A stretch of DNA of 38,814 nucleotides from an uncultured Lachnospiraceae bacterium (GCA_910586715.1 CAJUJG010000009.1:55268-94081), one strand, 5' to 3'; counted from the stretch's first letter, positions 1-9,002 are shown. The notes: generated by a model from the sequence alone, not told the origin. A program made the numbers and translations.

Positions 1-178
1 GCAAAAAGGTTAAGGCTCGCCAAAGCAAGAATAAAATAATCAAATATAATTGGATTTTTGTGCGAGGAATTCAATATTTCTTTTGCGGGCTTTTTGCTTT
101 GCTTGCTTGTTTTGACGCAAGCTTTTCAATAACTAACAGTGAAGATAGCAAATTTTCAAAAAAGATTTCCAAGACATT
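1..178. other. Window edge, no gene recognised
   Basis: This stretch lies downstream of the cdaR stop. In Firmicutes the next gene in this cluster is usually glmM, which would lie beyond the left edge. The stretch is AT-rich, and I see no convincing reading frame, terminator with a U-tract, or RNA gene in it. Confidence 0.4.
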
Positions 179-1102
179 TTATATTTCAGCCAGATATTTT
201 TTTATATTAATCATAGAAGTTACATCATCTGACTTCCCCTCTAAACTTAATGCGGGATCCGAAACCGTAATCTTTGTCACTGCATCTAACACTGACTTTC
301 TCCCCGCAATGATTACTGTTTCAGGTTCGCTCATAACCGTACCATTTGCAATATACCCTTGCTGCGGTTCATCAGCAATAACATAATCAATCGGAACCTC
401 TTTTGTCGCCAAAATAGAAACCGCTACATTGACCGTGGAAATATTCATTTTTATAGAACTGCTCTTAATATCATTGCCCTGCGCATCATACAGCTTTAAC
501 TCAACGTTCGTATTAATATCCGAAGAATATCCGTCAATGCTTGCTACCGCATCGACATGATCAATCTGATCAATCAGTGATTCCGGACCGGAGAGCCGCA
601 CAATATTTTGACTAGGCGTAACGCTTCCTACGATATACCCCTCCGCAGGATCTCCGCTCGTTGACGTATTTATAATCATCTGAATACGTTTCATATCCTC
701 TATTGATAGCTTTACGCTGTCAATATTCGTCTGAAATTCCAATTCAGAATTATTTCTCGTACTTGAAATTTCAATGCCTACAGTATTCATGAAGGTAAGC
801 TCCTCCATATCCGCTACTGCCCTGATATTTTCCTTTGTGATATATCTTAGTACAGAACGTTTTCCTCTTACTTCCACATTCACACTGCCTGTATTGTCTA
901 TAATCTCATACACTTTTCCGCTGTTGGTAATCTGATCCTCATTTAAAATTTCTACGGGAATATTGCTAAAACGCATCTTTTCAAGCGGATCGTTAATATT
1001 ATTTACAACGAACCACAATCCTACAGACACAATAACTGCCAAAATTTTCAGCCCAATATTATTTGTAATCAGAGCAATGAGTTTACGAATTTTACTTTTC
1101 AT
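179..1102 (-). CDS. cdaR: YbbR-domain regulator of diadenylate cyclase (CdaR)
   Basis: This is the 307-residue partner of the diadenylate cyclase CdaA. Family knowledge: CdaR is a membrane-anchored extracytoplasmic protein that contacts CdaA and modulates c-di-AMP synthesis. The sequence has one N-terminal membrane helix (about residues 14-33) and then a beta-rich region that reads as about three YbbR-type repeats, with the recurrent pattern of a Val-rich strand, VRG/AGR-S-VL and a following strand. This is shorter than the four-repeat B. subtilis protein. The start overlaps the 3' end of cdaA by 11 bp, so the two are translationally coupled. This CdaR is unrelated to the sugar-diacid (PucR-type) regulator at 30.3-31.4 kb, which shares the name in some databases. 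Confidence 0.9.
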   Translation of the reverse strand: MKSKIRKLIALITNNIGLKILAVIVSVGLWFVVNNINDPLEKMRFSNIPVEILNEDQITNSGKVYEIIDNTGSVNVEVRGKRSVLRYITKENIRAVADMEELTFMNTVGIEISSTRNNSELEFQTNIDSVKLSIEDMKRIQMIINTSTSGDPAEGYIVGSVTPSQNIVRLSGPESLIDQIDHVDAVASIDGYSSDINTNVELKLYDAQGNDIKSSSIKMNISTVNVAVSILATKEVPIDYVIADEPQQGYIANGTVMSEPETVIIAGRKSVLDAVTKITVSDPALSLEGKSDDVTSMINIKKYLAEI

Positions 1103-1967
1103 CCTTAGCCCTGCCTTTCCATAGCCTGCGTTTCTTTTCCTCCGTATCTTTATTTTGTATCATGTGAAGCTTTTCTTTCAATCCGTTCGCATCAAGATTC
1201 CGATATAGTTTTCCTTCATACGTAACACTCACGTTGCCGGTTTCTTCCGACACGATAATTGTAAGCGCATCCGTTGCCTCTGAAATTCCCACGCCCGCAC
1301 GGTGCCTTGTACCAAGTTCCTTGCTAATCTCCATATTATCGGAAAGAGGCAGATAACAGGTTGCCGATACAATTCTGTTTCCACGGATAATCACAGCGCC
1401 ATCATGAAGCGGCGTATTATGCTCAAAAATATTAATAATCAGCTGACTTGAAATCAGCGCGTCAACCTCGATTCCGGTCCTCTCATATTCCGTCAGCAGT
1501 ACATTCTGCTCAATCACCATAAGTGCGCCCGTCTTTACCTTGCCCATCTCAAAACTCGCCTTCACAAGGTCATTCACTGTTTTATCGGAAAAACGCTCCT
1601 CAGCTGCCTTTTCAAAGGGCATTACACCCGAAATAAAGCTCTTTCTTCCAAGCTCCTCCAAAGCACGCCGCAATTCCGGCTGCAAAATAACAATCACCGC
1701 TATCACCGCAATGCTCAGTACATTCTCCACAATCCAGATGATTGTATTCATCTCAAACAAAATGGCAAACAGGATAAATACGAGTATCATTATAATACCC
1801 TTCATTAAAACCCACACTTTTGTGTGCTTTACCCATGCCATGATATGATACAGCAAAAAGGATATAATGATAATCTCCACTATATCCTCCCATCTGATAC
1901 TCAACCCCTGCAAAGATAATGTTGTAAAATATGAACTTAACCGTTCTGAAATTCCGTTCATGTTCAT
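1092..1967 (-). CDS. cdaA: Diadenylate cyclase CdaA
   Basis: The 291-residue protein makes cyclic di-AMP from two ATP at the membrane. Three hydrophobic segments occupy roughly residues 28-95, followed by a DisA_N/DAC catalytic domain. Both signature motifs are intact: DGA at 189-191 (context LHDGAVI) and RHR at 221-223 (context GTRHRAGVG). The C-terminus is a Lys/Arg-rich tail. The start ATG overlaps the stop of the upstream membrane-protein gene as ATGA, with a GAGGGA-type ribosome binding site about 10 nt upstream. c-di-AMP controls potassium, osmolyte and cell-wall homeostasis in Firmicutes, and coupling to cdaR is the standard arrangement. The usual third member, glmM, is outside the window. 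Confidence 0.96.
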   Translation of the reverse strand: MNMNGISERLSSYFTTLSLQGLSIRWEDIVEIIIISFLLYHIMAWVKHTKVWVLMKGIIMILVFILFAILFEMNTIIWIVENVLSIAVIAVIVILQPELRRALEELGRKSFISGVMPFEKAAEERFSDKTVNDLVKASFEMGKVKTGALMVIEQNVLLTEYERTGIEVDALISSQLIINIFEHNTPLHDGAVIIRGNRIVSATCYLPLSDNMEISKELGTRHRAGVGISEATDALTIIVSEETGNVSVTYEGKLYRNLDANGLKEKLHMIQNKDTEEKKRRLWKGRAKDEK

Positions 1968-2950
1968 TTTTCCAAATCCCTCTTTTGCCGTCCGGAAGTC
2001 TGTCCGGACCTTCTGACTGCTTTTTCAGGTACTCTGATTGTTTTCACGCGCTTTTGCGGCGCAGCAACCGTATTCTTAGGGACCGCCTTTACATAATAGT
2101 AATACTCATCATCCTCAAACTGCACACGCTCCGTCCTTGAATAATCCACATTAAAGACCAAAAATTCAAGTGCTTTTGCCACTGCTGCTGCAATAAGATT
2201 TCCAAAAATCAATCCGATAATGGGCAGGTTTATATTATACATCAAATCACCAAACAGCAAAATCAGAATATTCAAAAGCGCGCCCGTAATCACTGCAATT
2301 GTCCATGCATAGTCAACACTCAGTCTTCTAATAAAATATACTACTAAAAGTGTTGCCACAAACGCAACAATTGTTACAAACATTGTCTTATTTCCCATCA
2401 GCCCATCTATTACATACCGGAATTTTTCAAGCGCTCCGTCTTCCTCAAATGTATTGAGCACTGATGCACTGGCATTCATATAATGCAGCGTATAATATAC
2501 CACTACCCCGCTTGCTACGGACACAACCGAAAACGGCGTTCCCGCGAGACCGGCTGCTATTGGGATAACATATGGTATTTTAAACACAAAACAGATTGGC
2601 GTCAAAATAACGACCAATGTATCCTTTGGCGAAAAACGGAAATACAGGATAAATAAAAGCAAAAATAATGCAAGCGCCACAACCGCACACTCAAGGGAAA
2701 ATTTATAAAGATGTCCAAGTGTCACAAGCGCTGCAAGTATTACAATAAAATTCGAAGGCAGAAATGAACACATCAGCGATAATACCAATACCACAGCAAA
2801 ATTCTTCAACTCGCTCATGTAGCCTATGGAACCGTTTATCACCAATAATGTAATCAATGCCAGCAAAAATTTGCTTACCGGCGTGATATACAATTCATAC
2901 CTACTATAAAATTTTCTTAACTGTTCTCTAAAAACCAACAGGCTGGTCAT
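1964..2950 (-). CDS. Polytopic membrane protein, function unknown
   Basis: I do not recognise a named family. The 328-residue protein has a short cytoplasmic N-terminus (VFREQLRKFYSRYELY), about eight to nine hydrophobic helices between residues 25 and 270, and a highly basic cytoplasmic tail of about 50 residues (PQKRVKTIRVPEKAVRRSG). The tail suggests an RNA, lipid or protein contact surface. The gene overlaps cdaA by 4 bp (ATGA), so it is co-translated with the c-di-AMP synthase, which suggests a role linked to envelope or turgor control. This is inference from position only. A GAGAGG ribosome binding site sits about 8 nt before the ATG. Confidence 0.75.
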   Translation of the reverse strand: MTSLLVFREQLRKFYSRYELYITPVSKFLLALITLLVINGSIGYMSELKNFAVVLVLSLMCSFLPSNFIVILAALVTLGHLYKFSLECAVVALALFLLLFILYFRFSPKDTLVVILTPICFVFKIPYVIPIAAGLAGTPFSVVSVASGVVVYYTLHYMNASASVLNTFEEDGALEKFRYVIDGLMGNKTMFVTIVAFVATLLVVYFIRRLSVDYAWTIAVITGALLNILILLFGDLMYNINLPIIGLIFGNLIAAAVAKALEFLVFNVDYSRTERVQFEDDEYYYYVKAVPKNTVAAPQKRVKTIRVPEKAVRRSGQTSGRQKRDLEK

Positions 2951-2976
2951 AATAATCCTCTCTCTAGTCCCTAAAA

Positions 2977-3375
2977 TTAACGTTTGCCTTCCCTGTCATA
3001 AAGATATGCAAGTTTTTTCAGGTTATTATAATATATTTTCAGACTTTTTCTTGCCCTTGTATAGCGGTATGTATACACACCATACGAAATAATGCCATAA
3101 ACCGCTGCAAAAATCAAGTAATCAATAATAACCGACTTCCCAAACGCAAACAAATCCATTTTATAAAGGTCTGACATGAATACCTCAAAATCATACATTA
3201 TAAATAAGCAAAACAGAATGCAGAACGCGATTGTTGCATTAATCACGGACCGGATTACCTGCAAAGCAATATAATCCCCTCTGAAGTAACTGCCAATGGA
3301 AACATTTTTTCTGCCCTCGTTCTCTTCATAGCATGCCATTTTGGTCATCAGTTTTATTCGTTCTTCATTCAACAT
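2977..3375 (-). CDS. Small two-helix membrane protein, function unknown
   Basis: The protein has 132 residues and no family I can name. A charged N-terminus (LNEERIKLMTKMACYEENEGR) precedes two long hydrophobic segments, about residues 41-65 and 83-105. A basic C-terminus follows (YRYTRARKSLKIYYNNLKKL). The pattern suggests a membrane hairpin with both ends in the cytoplasm. It sits between yvyF and the cdaA cluster with gaps of 11 and 26 bp and is surely co-transcribed. In its position between motility/competence and c-di-AMP genes it could be a lineage-specific accessory to either. Confidence 0.7.
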   Translation of the reverse strand: MLNEERIKLMTKMACYEENEGRKNVSIGSYFRGDYIALQVIRSVINATIAFCILFCLFIMYDFEVFMSDLYKMDLFAFGKSVIIDYLIFAAVYGIISYGVYTYRYTRARKSLKIYYNNLKKLAYLYDREGKR

Positions 3376-3386
3376 AATCTCATCCC

Positions 3387-3803
3387 TTACATATCCCGGT
3401 CAAGGAAACGCATCTTATTTCCAGATGGCTGCGTTTTTTTAGGCTCTTCAATAACCTTCTTCGGCTTTTCAATAGCGCTTGAAAGATTATTTGCCATGTC
3501 CCTTTTGCACTTTTCGCAGTATTTTCCTGAGCGAATCATCTCTCCACAATTCTCACAAGGCAGTTTTACAGGCGAATCCTCCGTAAACTCAAGACGATCT
3601 TCCCTAATCCACTGCTTAATTTGGCTGACCTCAACTTCACATGCCTCCGCAACTTCCATAATATCAGCCATGCGATTCTCCCTAATATATTTTTTTACGT
3701 CCTGAAAGGACTTTTCTAGCGCATCCTTACACGCCGGACAAATAGGCATCCCCATAATGTGGTTAAAAAGTTTTCCGCACTTTTTACAGTTTCTTACGTT
3801 CAT
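3387..3803 (-). CDS. yvyF: Flagellar operon protein YvyF-like (TIGR03826)
   Basis: The 138-residue protein has an N-terminal zinc-ribbon-like CxxC pair (NCKKCGK and CPACKD), a central helix-turn-helix-like region (IMEVAEACEVEVSQIKQWIRED), and a second zinc-ribbon pair near the C-terminus (CENCGEMI and CEKCKRD). This is the YvyF/TIGR03826 layout. In B. subtilis yvyF lies directly downstream of comF and upstream of flgM; here it lies 12-27 bp downstream of comF, so synteny supports the call. I place the start at the ATG at 3803, because a GGAGGG sequence ends 7-8 nt before it. The in-frame ATG at 3818 would itself contain that ribosome binding site. The exact function is unknown; a regulatory role in late flagellar expression is likely. 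Confidence 0.88.
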   Translation of the reverse strand: MNVRNCKKCGKLFNHIMGMPICPACKDALEKSFQDVKKYIRENRMADIMEVAEACEVEVSQIKQWIREDRLEFTEDSPVKLPCENCGEMIRSGKYCEKCKRDMANNLSSAIEKPKKVIEEPKKTQPSGNKMRFLDRDM

Positions 3804-3830
3804 TCCGCTTCCCTCCATTTATATTATCGT

Positions 3831-4559
3831 CTAAAATCCTTCCCCGATGCACAGGGATATAAAATAAACAGTACCCACACCACGACATTTTAACTCTTTT
3901 GCCACGGCGTCTAAAGTACTACCCGTCGTATAAATATCATCGATCAGGATAGCCTTATTTAATTTTACAACATTTGGCTTAATATTAAAAGCCTTTTTCA
4001 AATTATTTTGCCTTCCGGATACATCTAATTGCTTTTGCGGTACTGTATTCCTTATCCTTTTCACCAAATCATTTTTCACCGGAATTCCTGTAAGTCTTGA
4101 TAAATGCACTGCAATTAACTCTGCCTGATTATATCCTCTGTTTTTCTGCCTTGTTTTATGAAGCGGCACCGGAATAATCGCATCCGCGTCCATGCGCAGA
4201 ATTTCATTTTTCAGGCGGCTGTAGATTTCCTCCGCATAAAATGCTGCATATTCACAGCGCTTTTTATACTTAAAGCGATAGATGCTTCTTTTCATACTTT
4301 GATAGTCATACAACGCAATGCCTCTATCAAATATATGCTGCATTCTCTCACAGGCAGTACAAAGAAACTTTACATCATCACTCAACTGCCTGCCGCATTT
4401 TTGGCACCTTGGTTCCAAAACATATTGTATCTTCCTTCGGCAGGTTCTGCAGATTTTCCCGTCGCCTGATGGTACAATCCCATCACAGACCGGGCATCTG
4501 AGCGGAAATAATAAATTCACTAATTGATCGAGTCCTCGTCTAATAAAAACATTTCGCAT
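3831..4559 (-). CDS. comF: ComF family phosphoribosyltransferase-like protein
   Basis: The 242-residue protein has the typical ComFC layout. An N-terminal zinc-binding region carries CPVC, CRTC, CQKC and CTAC pairs, and a phosphoribosyltransferase-type domain follows. The domain has the PRPP-loop signature ILIDDIYTTGSTLD near residues 200-213 and the IIPVPLHKTRQKNRGYNQAE block. Family knowledge: ComFC proteins are needed for late steps of natural transformation and work with the ComFA helicase. No comFA is visible here. The gene overlaps the 3' end of recD2 by 40 bp and has an AAAGGA ribosome binding site inside recD2. Its pairing with the DNA helicase RecD2 fits single-strand DNA handling. 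Confidence 0.92.
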   Translation of the reverse strand: MRNVFIRRGLDQLVNLLFPLRCPVCDGIVPSGDGKICRTCRRKIQYVLEPRCQKCGRQLSDDVKFLCTACERMQHIFDRGIALYDYQSMKRSIYRFKYKKRCEYAAFYAEEIYSRLKNEILRMDADAIIPVPLHKTRQKNRGYNQAELIAVHLSRLTGIPVKNDLVKRIRNTVPQKQLDVSGRQNNLKKAFNIKPNVVKLNKAILIDDIYTTGSTLDAVAKELKCRGVGTVYFISLCIGEGF

Positions 4560-6817
4560 ATTCTGTCCTTTAATCCTGTATATCGTTTCTGTTCATTCTC
4601 GTTTTCTATCATCTGTCTCACCGTATCGCGGCTTCCCAGTATTGTCACACAGCTCTTAGCCCTTGTAACGCCTGTATACAGAAGGTTCCTGTTAAACAAC
4701 ATTTTCGGTCCTGTCAGCAAAGGCATAACAACCGCCGGATACTCGCTTCCCTGCGATTTGTGTATTGTAATCGCATAAGCAGGCTCAAGTTCGTCAAGCC
4801 CGGTCACCGGATACGTCACTCGTCGCAAGTCGTCATACTCAACCGTTACGGTTTTTGCGGTCTCATTTATCTCTTTTATAATACCCACATCTCCGTTAAA
4901 TACGCCTTGTCCACTGTCGATTGCAATTCCGTATCTGCTGACAACCTCCCATTCAAGCTGATAATTATTTTTAATCTGCATCACCTTGTCGCCAAGCCGG
5001 AACACTCTGTCGCCGTGCAAAATCTCTGGTTTTTCGGGTGCAGGCGGATTTAAATACTGCTGTAAAATGCCATTTAACGTCTCCACACCCAAAGTGCCTT
5101 TTCGCATAGGCGTAAGCACTTGAATATCATAAATGCCTGATTTTACGTATTTGGGAAGTTTTTCAGTAATCAGCAGAATCATATGCTTATAAATCACATT
5201 GACATTATCGCGCTCCAAAAAGAAAAAATCCATGCTCTTATTGTCAAGCGGTATTTCCTTTCCCTCATTAATGCGGTGGGCATTGACAACAATATCGCTC
5301 TCGCCTGCCTGCCGGAATATCTTTGACAACACCACCGTCGCAATTTTTCCACTCTCCATCAAATCTTTGAGCACCTGCCCCGCGCCAACAGACGGCAGCT
5401 GGTTTCTGTCCCCCACCATAATCAGCCTCGTTCCCGGAGCAATCGCCTTCAAGAGCGATTGGAACAAATGAATATCAACCATTGACATTTCATCAATGAT
5501 AACAATGTCTGCCTCAAGCGGATTTAATTCATTCTTTTCAAAATGTACGGATGCGCTGCCTCTGTCGTTATTCGACATGGCGTCATCGGACACTGCCCCG
5601 TTTAGTTCCAAAAGGCGATGTATCGTTTTGGCTTCAAAGCCGGTCGCCTCCGTCATACGCTTTGCAGCACGTCCCGTTGGCGCCGCCAAAAAAATATCAA
5701 GCCCCTCCTCCTCAAAGTACCGGATAATCATATTGATGGTCGTCGTCTTTCCCGTTCCGGGACCTCCGGATAAAATAAAAATACCGTTTTCTACCGCATC
5801 CATAACCGCCTTTCGCTGCAGCGCATCCAGCTCCATCCGGTTTGTTTCCTCTAACTTTTTCAGCTTATCCGCAAGCCTGTCGCGCTGCGTTTTGGTCAGC
5901 CGGTCCGCACGCTGATTTTCAGCGCTGCCAAATGCACGCTGCAGCTCAAAAAGCATTCTTGCACAATTCAATTCCGCATAATAAGCACTGTTACTGTAAA
6001 CGCACAATGTCGCGTCCTTTTCCTTAATGACCACTTTTCTGTCTATCGCAAGGTTTTCCAGCTGTGGTGCAACCTGTTCCTGTGTCAGTTCAAGCATTGC
6101 AGCCGCCTTTTCCAAAAGGAGCTCCTTAGGCAGATACACATGCCCCTCTGCACCTGCCTGCAAAAGCGTATACAGCATACCGCTTCGGATGCGGTAATCG
6201 GAATCCGTGTGAATCCCGATTTTTGCGGCAATCTCATCCGCGATGCGAAAGCCGATACCGGACACGTCCTCCGCAAGCTTATATGGATTTTCCTGCATCA
6301 CTTTGTACAGACCCATGCCATACTGCTTATATATTTTTATCGCAAGCGCATTTGTAATACCGTACTTTTGAAGAAAAATCATCGCCTCACGCATATCCTT
6401 TTTCTCTTCCACCTGCTCTGCGATTTCCCTTGCCTTTTTCTCACTGATTCCTTTAATTTCCGCAAGTCTGTGCGGTTCCTCCTCAATAATCCGAAACGCG
6501 TCGTCCCCAAACCGCCGTACAATCCGCGATGCAAGCGCCGCACCGATACCTTTTATCGCTCCGGAACCCAAATAACGCTCAACCGCCATGGCATCTTCGG
6601 GCGGCACAATCCGAAACGATTCCGTTTTAAACTGTCTGCCATAAACCGCATGTTCCACATAGCTTCCCTCGGCTTCAATACATTCCCCTTCGTCGAGATT
6701 CGTAAAAATACCCGTACAGGTAATTTCCATCTCACCTGCCGCCAGATTAATAACACCGTAACCGTTTTGCGGGTTTTTATATATGATGTGTTCCACGAAG
6801 CCTTTGAGTGTCTCCAT
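4520..6817 (-). CDS. recD2: RecD2-type ATP-dependent DNA helicase
   Basis: The protein has 765 residues, the normal RecD2 size. It has an N-terminal OB-like region (GFVEHIIYKNPQNGYGV), helix-hairpin-helix motifs (GIGAALASRIVRRFG, IKGISEKKAREIAEQ), Walker A (GGPGTGKTTT), Walker B (IVIIDEMSM), helicase motif III (GDRNQLPSVGAG), and a C-terminal motif (AITIHKSQGSE). RecD2 is a 5'-3' superfamily 1B helicase that works outside RecBCD in replication-fork and mismatch-repair-linked maintenance. I choose the start at 6817, not the in-frame ATG at 6832, because the GGGAGG ribosome binding site overlaps codons 1-3 of the longer form and is well spaced for the internal ATG. The next genes, comF and yvyF, follow in the same operon. 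Confidence 0.95.
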   Translation of the reverse strand: METLKGFVEHIIYKNPQNGYGVINLAAGEMEITCTGIFTNLDEGECIEAEGSYVEHAVYGRQFKTESFRIVPPEDAMAVERYLGSGAIKGIGAALASRIVRRFGDDAFRIIEEEPHRLAEIKGISEKKAREIAEQVEEKKDMREAMIFLQKYGITNALAIKIYKQYGMGLYKVMQENPYKLAEDVSGIGFRIADEIAAKIGIHTDSDYRIRSGMLYTLLQAGAEGHVYLPKELLLEKAAAMLELTQEQVAPQLENLAIDRKVVIKEKDATLCVYSNSAYYAELNCARMLFELQRAFGSAENQRADRLTKTQRDRLADKLKKLEETNRMELDALQRKAVMDAVENGIFILSGGPGTGKTTTINMIIRYFEEEGLDIFLAAPTGRAAKRMTEATGFEAKTIHRLLELNGAVSDDAMSNNDRGSASVHFEKNELNPLEADIVIIDEMSMVDIHLFQSLLKAIAPGTRLIMVGDRNQLPSVGAGQVLKDLMESGKIATVVLSKIFRQAGESDIVVNAHRINEGKEIPLDNKSMDFFFLERDNVNVIYKHMILLITEKLPKYVKSGIYDIQVLTPMRKGTLGVETLNGILQQYLNPPAPEKPEILHGDRVFRLGDKVMQIKNNYQLEWEVVSRYGIAIDSGQGVFNGDVGIIKEINETAKTVTVEYDDLRRVTYPVTGLDELEPAYAITIHKSQGSEYPAVVMPLLTGPKMLFNRNLLYTGVTRAKSCVTILGSRDTVRQMIENENEQKRYTGLKDRICEMFLLDEDSIN

Positions 6818-6861
6818 GCGTGTTCCTCCCATCTTCCATGTACATCTGTATTACGCACAAA

Positions 6862-6887
6862 AGCCGAGCCCGTAACCGGGTTCGGCT
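6862..6887 (-). terminator. Intrinsic terminator of the mbl-flhO-flhP-flgJ operon
   Basis: An 11-bp GC-rich stem (AGCCGAGCCCG with CGGGTTCGGCT, one G-U pair) closes a 4-nt loop. On the minus strand the stem is followed at once by TTTTG. It lies 17 nt past the flgJ stop and just before recD2, so it separates the rod operon from the recD2 operon. The U-tract is short, so readthrough into recD2 is possible. Confidence 0.75.
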
Positions 6888-6903
6888 GTATTGCTCACTT
6901 TAT

Positions 6904-7290
6904 CTATGCATTCTCCGCAGGAATCAAATCTGCCCCAATGCCATAGTTGCGTTTCATCTGTTCATAGAGCGTATTTGCAAGCCCGATACCGTTTCCGGAT
7001 GTTACCTGACCGCATAATTCCTGAACAGCGAAGTCCTTAAAGTAATCTACCATCTTTGATGCATATCCATTCTCATCATCATCTGAAAAGACCTTCGTCG
7101 TCTCCAGCATGGAATTAAATACCTGTTCCATAAAATATGATTCAAATTCCTTGCATGCATCCATCAGTTCCTCTTCTGTCGCCGTAGTTGCACTGTTTGT
7201 CAGCTTATTTTGAAGCGCGTCTGTCTTTCCTGAGGACGCCTGACTTTTCATGTAATCCGCATACACGGAACCTACTCCACCGATATCCAT
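6904..7290 (-). CDS. flgJ: FlgJ-type flagellar rod-binding protein
   Basis: The 128-residue protein has a single Rod-binding domain around residues 38-118 (ELMDACKEFESYFMEQVFNSM, then DYFKDFAVQELCGQ and GIGLANTLYEQM). It lacks the C-terminal muramidase domain of enterobacterial FlgJ, as is usual in Firmicutes. Family knowledge: it caps or chaperones rod assembly. The N-terminus (VGSVYADYMKS) is short and variable. It is the last gene of the mbl-flhO-flhP operon and ends at an intrinsic terminator. A separate peptidoglycan hydrolase would be needed to let the rod through the wall. Confidence 0.9.
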   Translation of the reverse strand: MDIGGVGSVYADYMKSQASSGKTDALQNKLTNSATTATEEELMDACKEFESYFMEQVFNSMLETTKVFSDDDENGYASKMVDYFKDFAVQELCGQVTSGNGIGLANTLYEQMKRNYGIGADLIPAENA

Positions 7291-7335
7291 ATGAATCCTC
7301 CACTCCTGCTTTATCGAAAGCTCACTGTACTGTTA

Positions 7336-8157
7336 CTACCGCTTCAACTGATTTGCCTGCTGCAGCATTTCATCCGAGGTTGTGATAACCTTTGAGTTCA
7401 TCTCATATGCTCTCTGCGCCACAATTAAGTTTACCATCTCATCAGCAATCTGCACATTAGAGCCTTCCAAATAACCCTGTATGATTCTGCTCTTCGGCAG
7501 CTCATCCTCTTCCGCCTCGTTCAACGCCTCGCCACTCGCATCCGTTTCCATATAGAGGCTGTCGCCCTCTTTGCTAAGCCCCCCCGGATTGTTGAACTGC
7601 CATAAGCCGATTTGCATATCCATGCTCTGCGGAACATTGTCGTCGTCAGGATACATCAATGTACCGTCCCTTGAAACCGTAATTTTGCTCACAACAACAT
7701 CGTCATCCTCAATGATAATCGGTTCTCCCTCAACATCAAGCACCGGAAGACCGTCCGATGTCGTGAGGATTAACCCTTCCGAACCGATGGCAAACTCCAT
7801 GTTACCGTTTCTTGTATAATATACGGATTCACCGTCTGCTCCCTGCACTGCAAAGAATCCTTTGCCGTCAATTGCAAAATTCGCCTCACCAGGTGTCTCC
7901 AACATACTTCCCTGTGTAAAAATAGATGTAATTGCCGAATTGCGGACACCAAGCCCTACCTCCGCGCCAATTGGCTTGTGCTCCATGTTTGCCGTAGTGC
8001 TTTTTGTCTGTATCGTCTGATATAATAATGATTTAAACTCCATAACCTCTGATTTATAGCCCGTCGTATTGACGTTTGCGAGATTATTGGAAATATTATC
8101 AACATTCAACTGCTGTGCAATCATTCCGGTTGCACCTGTCCATAATGATCGTACCAT
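7336..8157 (-). CDS. flhP: Flagellar rod/hook-basal-body protein (FlhP/FlgG type)
   Basis: The 273-residue protein has the flagellar rod-family N-terminal motif (MVRSLWTGATGMIAQQLNVD followed by NISNNLANVNTTGYK) and the matching C-terminal coiled motif (NVQIADEMVNLIVAQRAYEMNSK) ending ITTSDEMLQQANQLKR. The middle is a beta-rich D1/FlgE-like domain (FAIDGKGFFAVQ). The order mbl-flhO-flhP is conserved from B. subtilis, where FlhO and FlhP are the distal rod proteins equivalent to FlgF and FlgG. It starts 19 bp after flhO. The FlhP/FlgG name rests on order and similarity; rod paralogues are hard to separate by eye. Confidence 0.9.
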   Translation of the reverse strand: MVRSLWTGATGMIAQQLNVDNISNNLANVNTTGYKSEVMEFKSLLYQTIQTKSTTANMEHKPIGAEVGLGVRNSAITSIFTQGSMLETPGEANFAIDGKGFFAVQGADGESVYYTRNGNMEFAIGSEGLILTTSDGLPVLDVEGEPIIIEDDDVVVSKITVSRDGTLMYPDDDNVPQSMDMQIGLWQFNNPGGLSKEGDSLYMETDASGEALNEAEEDELPKSRIIQGYLEGSNVQIADEMVNLIVAQRAYEMNSKVITTSDEMLQQANQLKR

Positions 8158-8176
8158 GTTATCTTACCCCCTGTAA

Positions 8177-8953
8177 TTATAATTTAATCAGCTGCATTGA
8201 GTGCTCTAATGTTTCATCAAAGGTTGTTATCATTTTCTGGTTTGCCTCATACTGTCTTGAAATCGTAATCATGTTGACCATTTCCTTTACGACATTTGCA
8301 TTCGACATCTCCAAATATCCCTGATAGATATTGGCATCCTCAGCATCATGTGACACCGCGCCTTCCTTTGCATCCCACATCGTCTCACCGTAATGAGTCA
8401 GATAATTGGTATCCTCAAATTCCGTAATTTTTAAGCTTGCAACAAGATCCCCGTCCTGATAAATATTACCTGCACGGTCAATCACCGTTGAAGCCGCTGT
8501 CGTATCGAGCTGGATTCTTCCTGCTTCCCCAAGAACGTAATCCCCGTCCTTTGTCACAAGCCAGCCTTCCTTCGTAAGCGTAAAACCGCCGTCTCTTGTA
8601 TATTTTGTAGAGGTTTCCCCCGACTTACTTGTAAATTCAATATTGAAAAAACCGTTTCCGCCAAGCGCCAAGTCGTACGGGTTCTCCGTGATTCTTAACG
8701 AACCCTGGGAGAAATCCGTAAATGTCTCTCCGATTTTCACGCCAAGGCTCATATTTCCCAAGCGTTGCGGCACGTTCGGATTTTCCGATAAATCCTTAAT
8801 TTTCACCGCCATAACCTCGTCATACGCCTGACTCGTCGAGCCTTCCTTCTTAAAACCCGTCGTATCCGCATTTGCAAGGTTGTTTGACATAATGTCCATC
8901 CGATACTGCTCATTCAGCATTCCGGTATAGGCTGTGTACAGACCTCTAAGCAT
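8177..8953 (-). CDS. flhO: Flagellar rod/hook-basal-body protein (FlhO/FlgF type)
   Basis: The 258-residue protein is a paralogue of the downstream rod protein. Its N-terminus is MLRGLYTAYTGMLNEQYRMD followed by IMSNNLANADTTGFKKEG. The centre carries the LALGGNGFFNIEF motif, and the C-terminus has NANVVKEMVNMITISRQYEA ending TFDETLEHSMQLIKL. It is the first rod gene after mbl, which matches B. subtilis flhO. The product is a proximal or distal rod component exported by the flagellar type III system, so no cleavable signal peptide is expected and none is seen. Confidence 0.9.
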   Translation of the reverse strand: MLRGLYTAYTGMLNEQYRMDIMSNNLANADTTGFKKEGSTSQAYDEVMAVKIKDLSENPNVPQRLGNMSLGVKIGETFTDFSQGSLRITENPYDLALGGNGFFNIEFTSKSGETSTKYTRDGGFTLTKEGWLVTKDGDYVLGEAGRIQLDTTAASTVIDRAGNIYQDGDLVASLKITEFEDTNYLTHYGETMWDAKEGAVSHDAEDANIYQGYLEMSNANVVKEMVNMITISRQYEANQKMITTFDETLEHSMQLIKL

Positions 8954-9002
8954 ATTCTCCTCCTAATCCTAAAATCGCATCTGCTTAGAGTATCCATCTA
9001 CA

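Noticed and set aside
1..100. Inverted GCAAAAAG/CTTTTTGC pair as a cdaR terminator
   Set aside because: The arms are about 80 bp apart with no compact stem and no suitable U-tract.
6140..6946. Open frame of 268 codons on the plus strand opposite recD2
   Set aside because: It lies antisense to well-conserved recD2 motifs and the terminator, has no ribosome binding site, and its product is His/Arg/Cys-rich without a recognisable domain.
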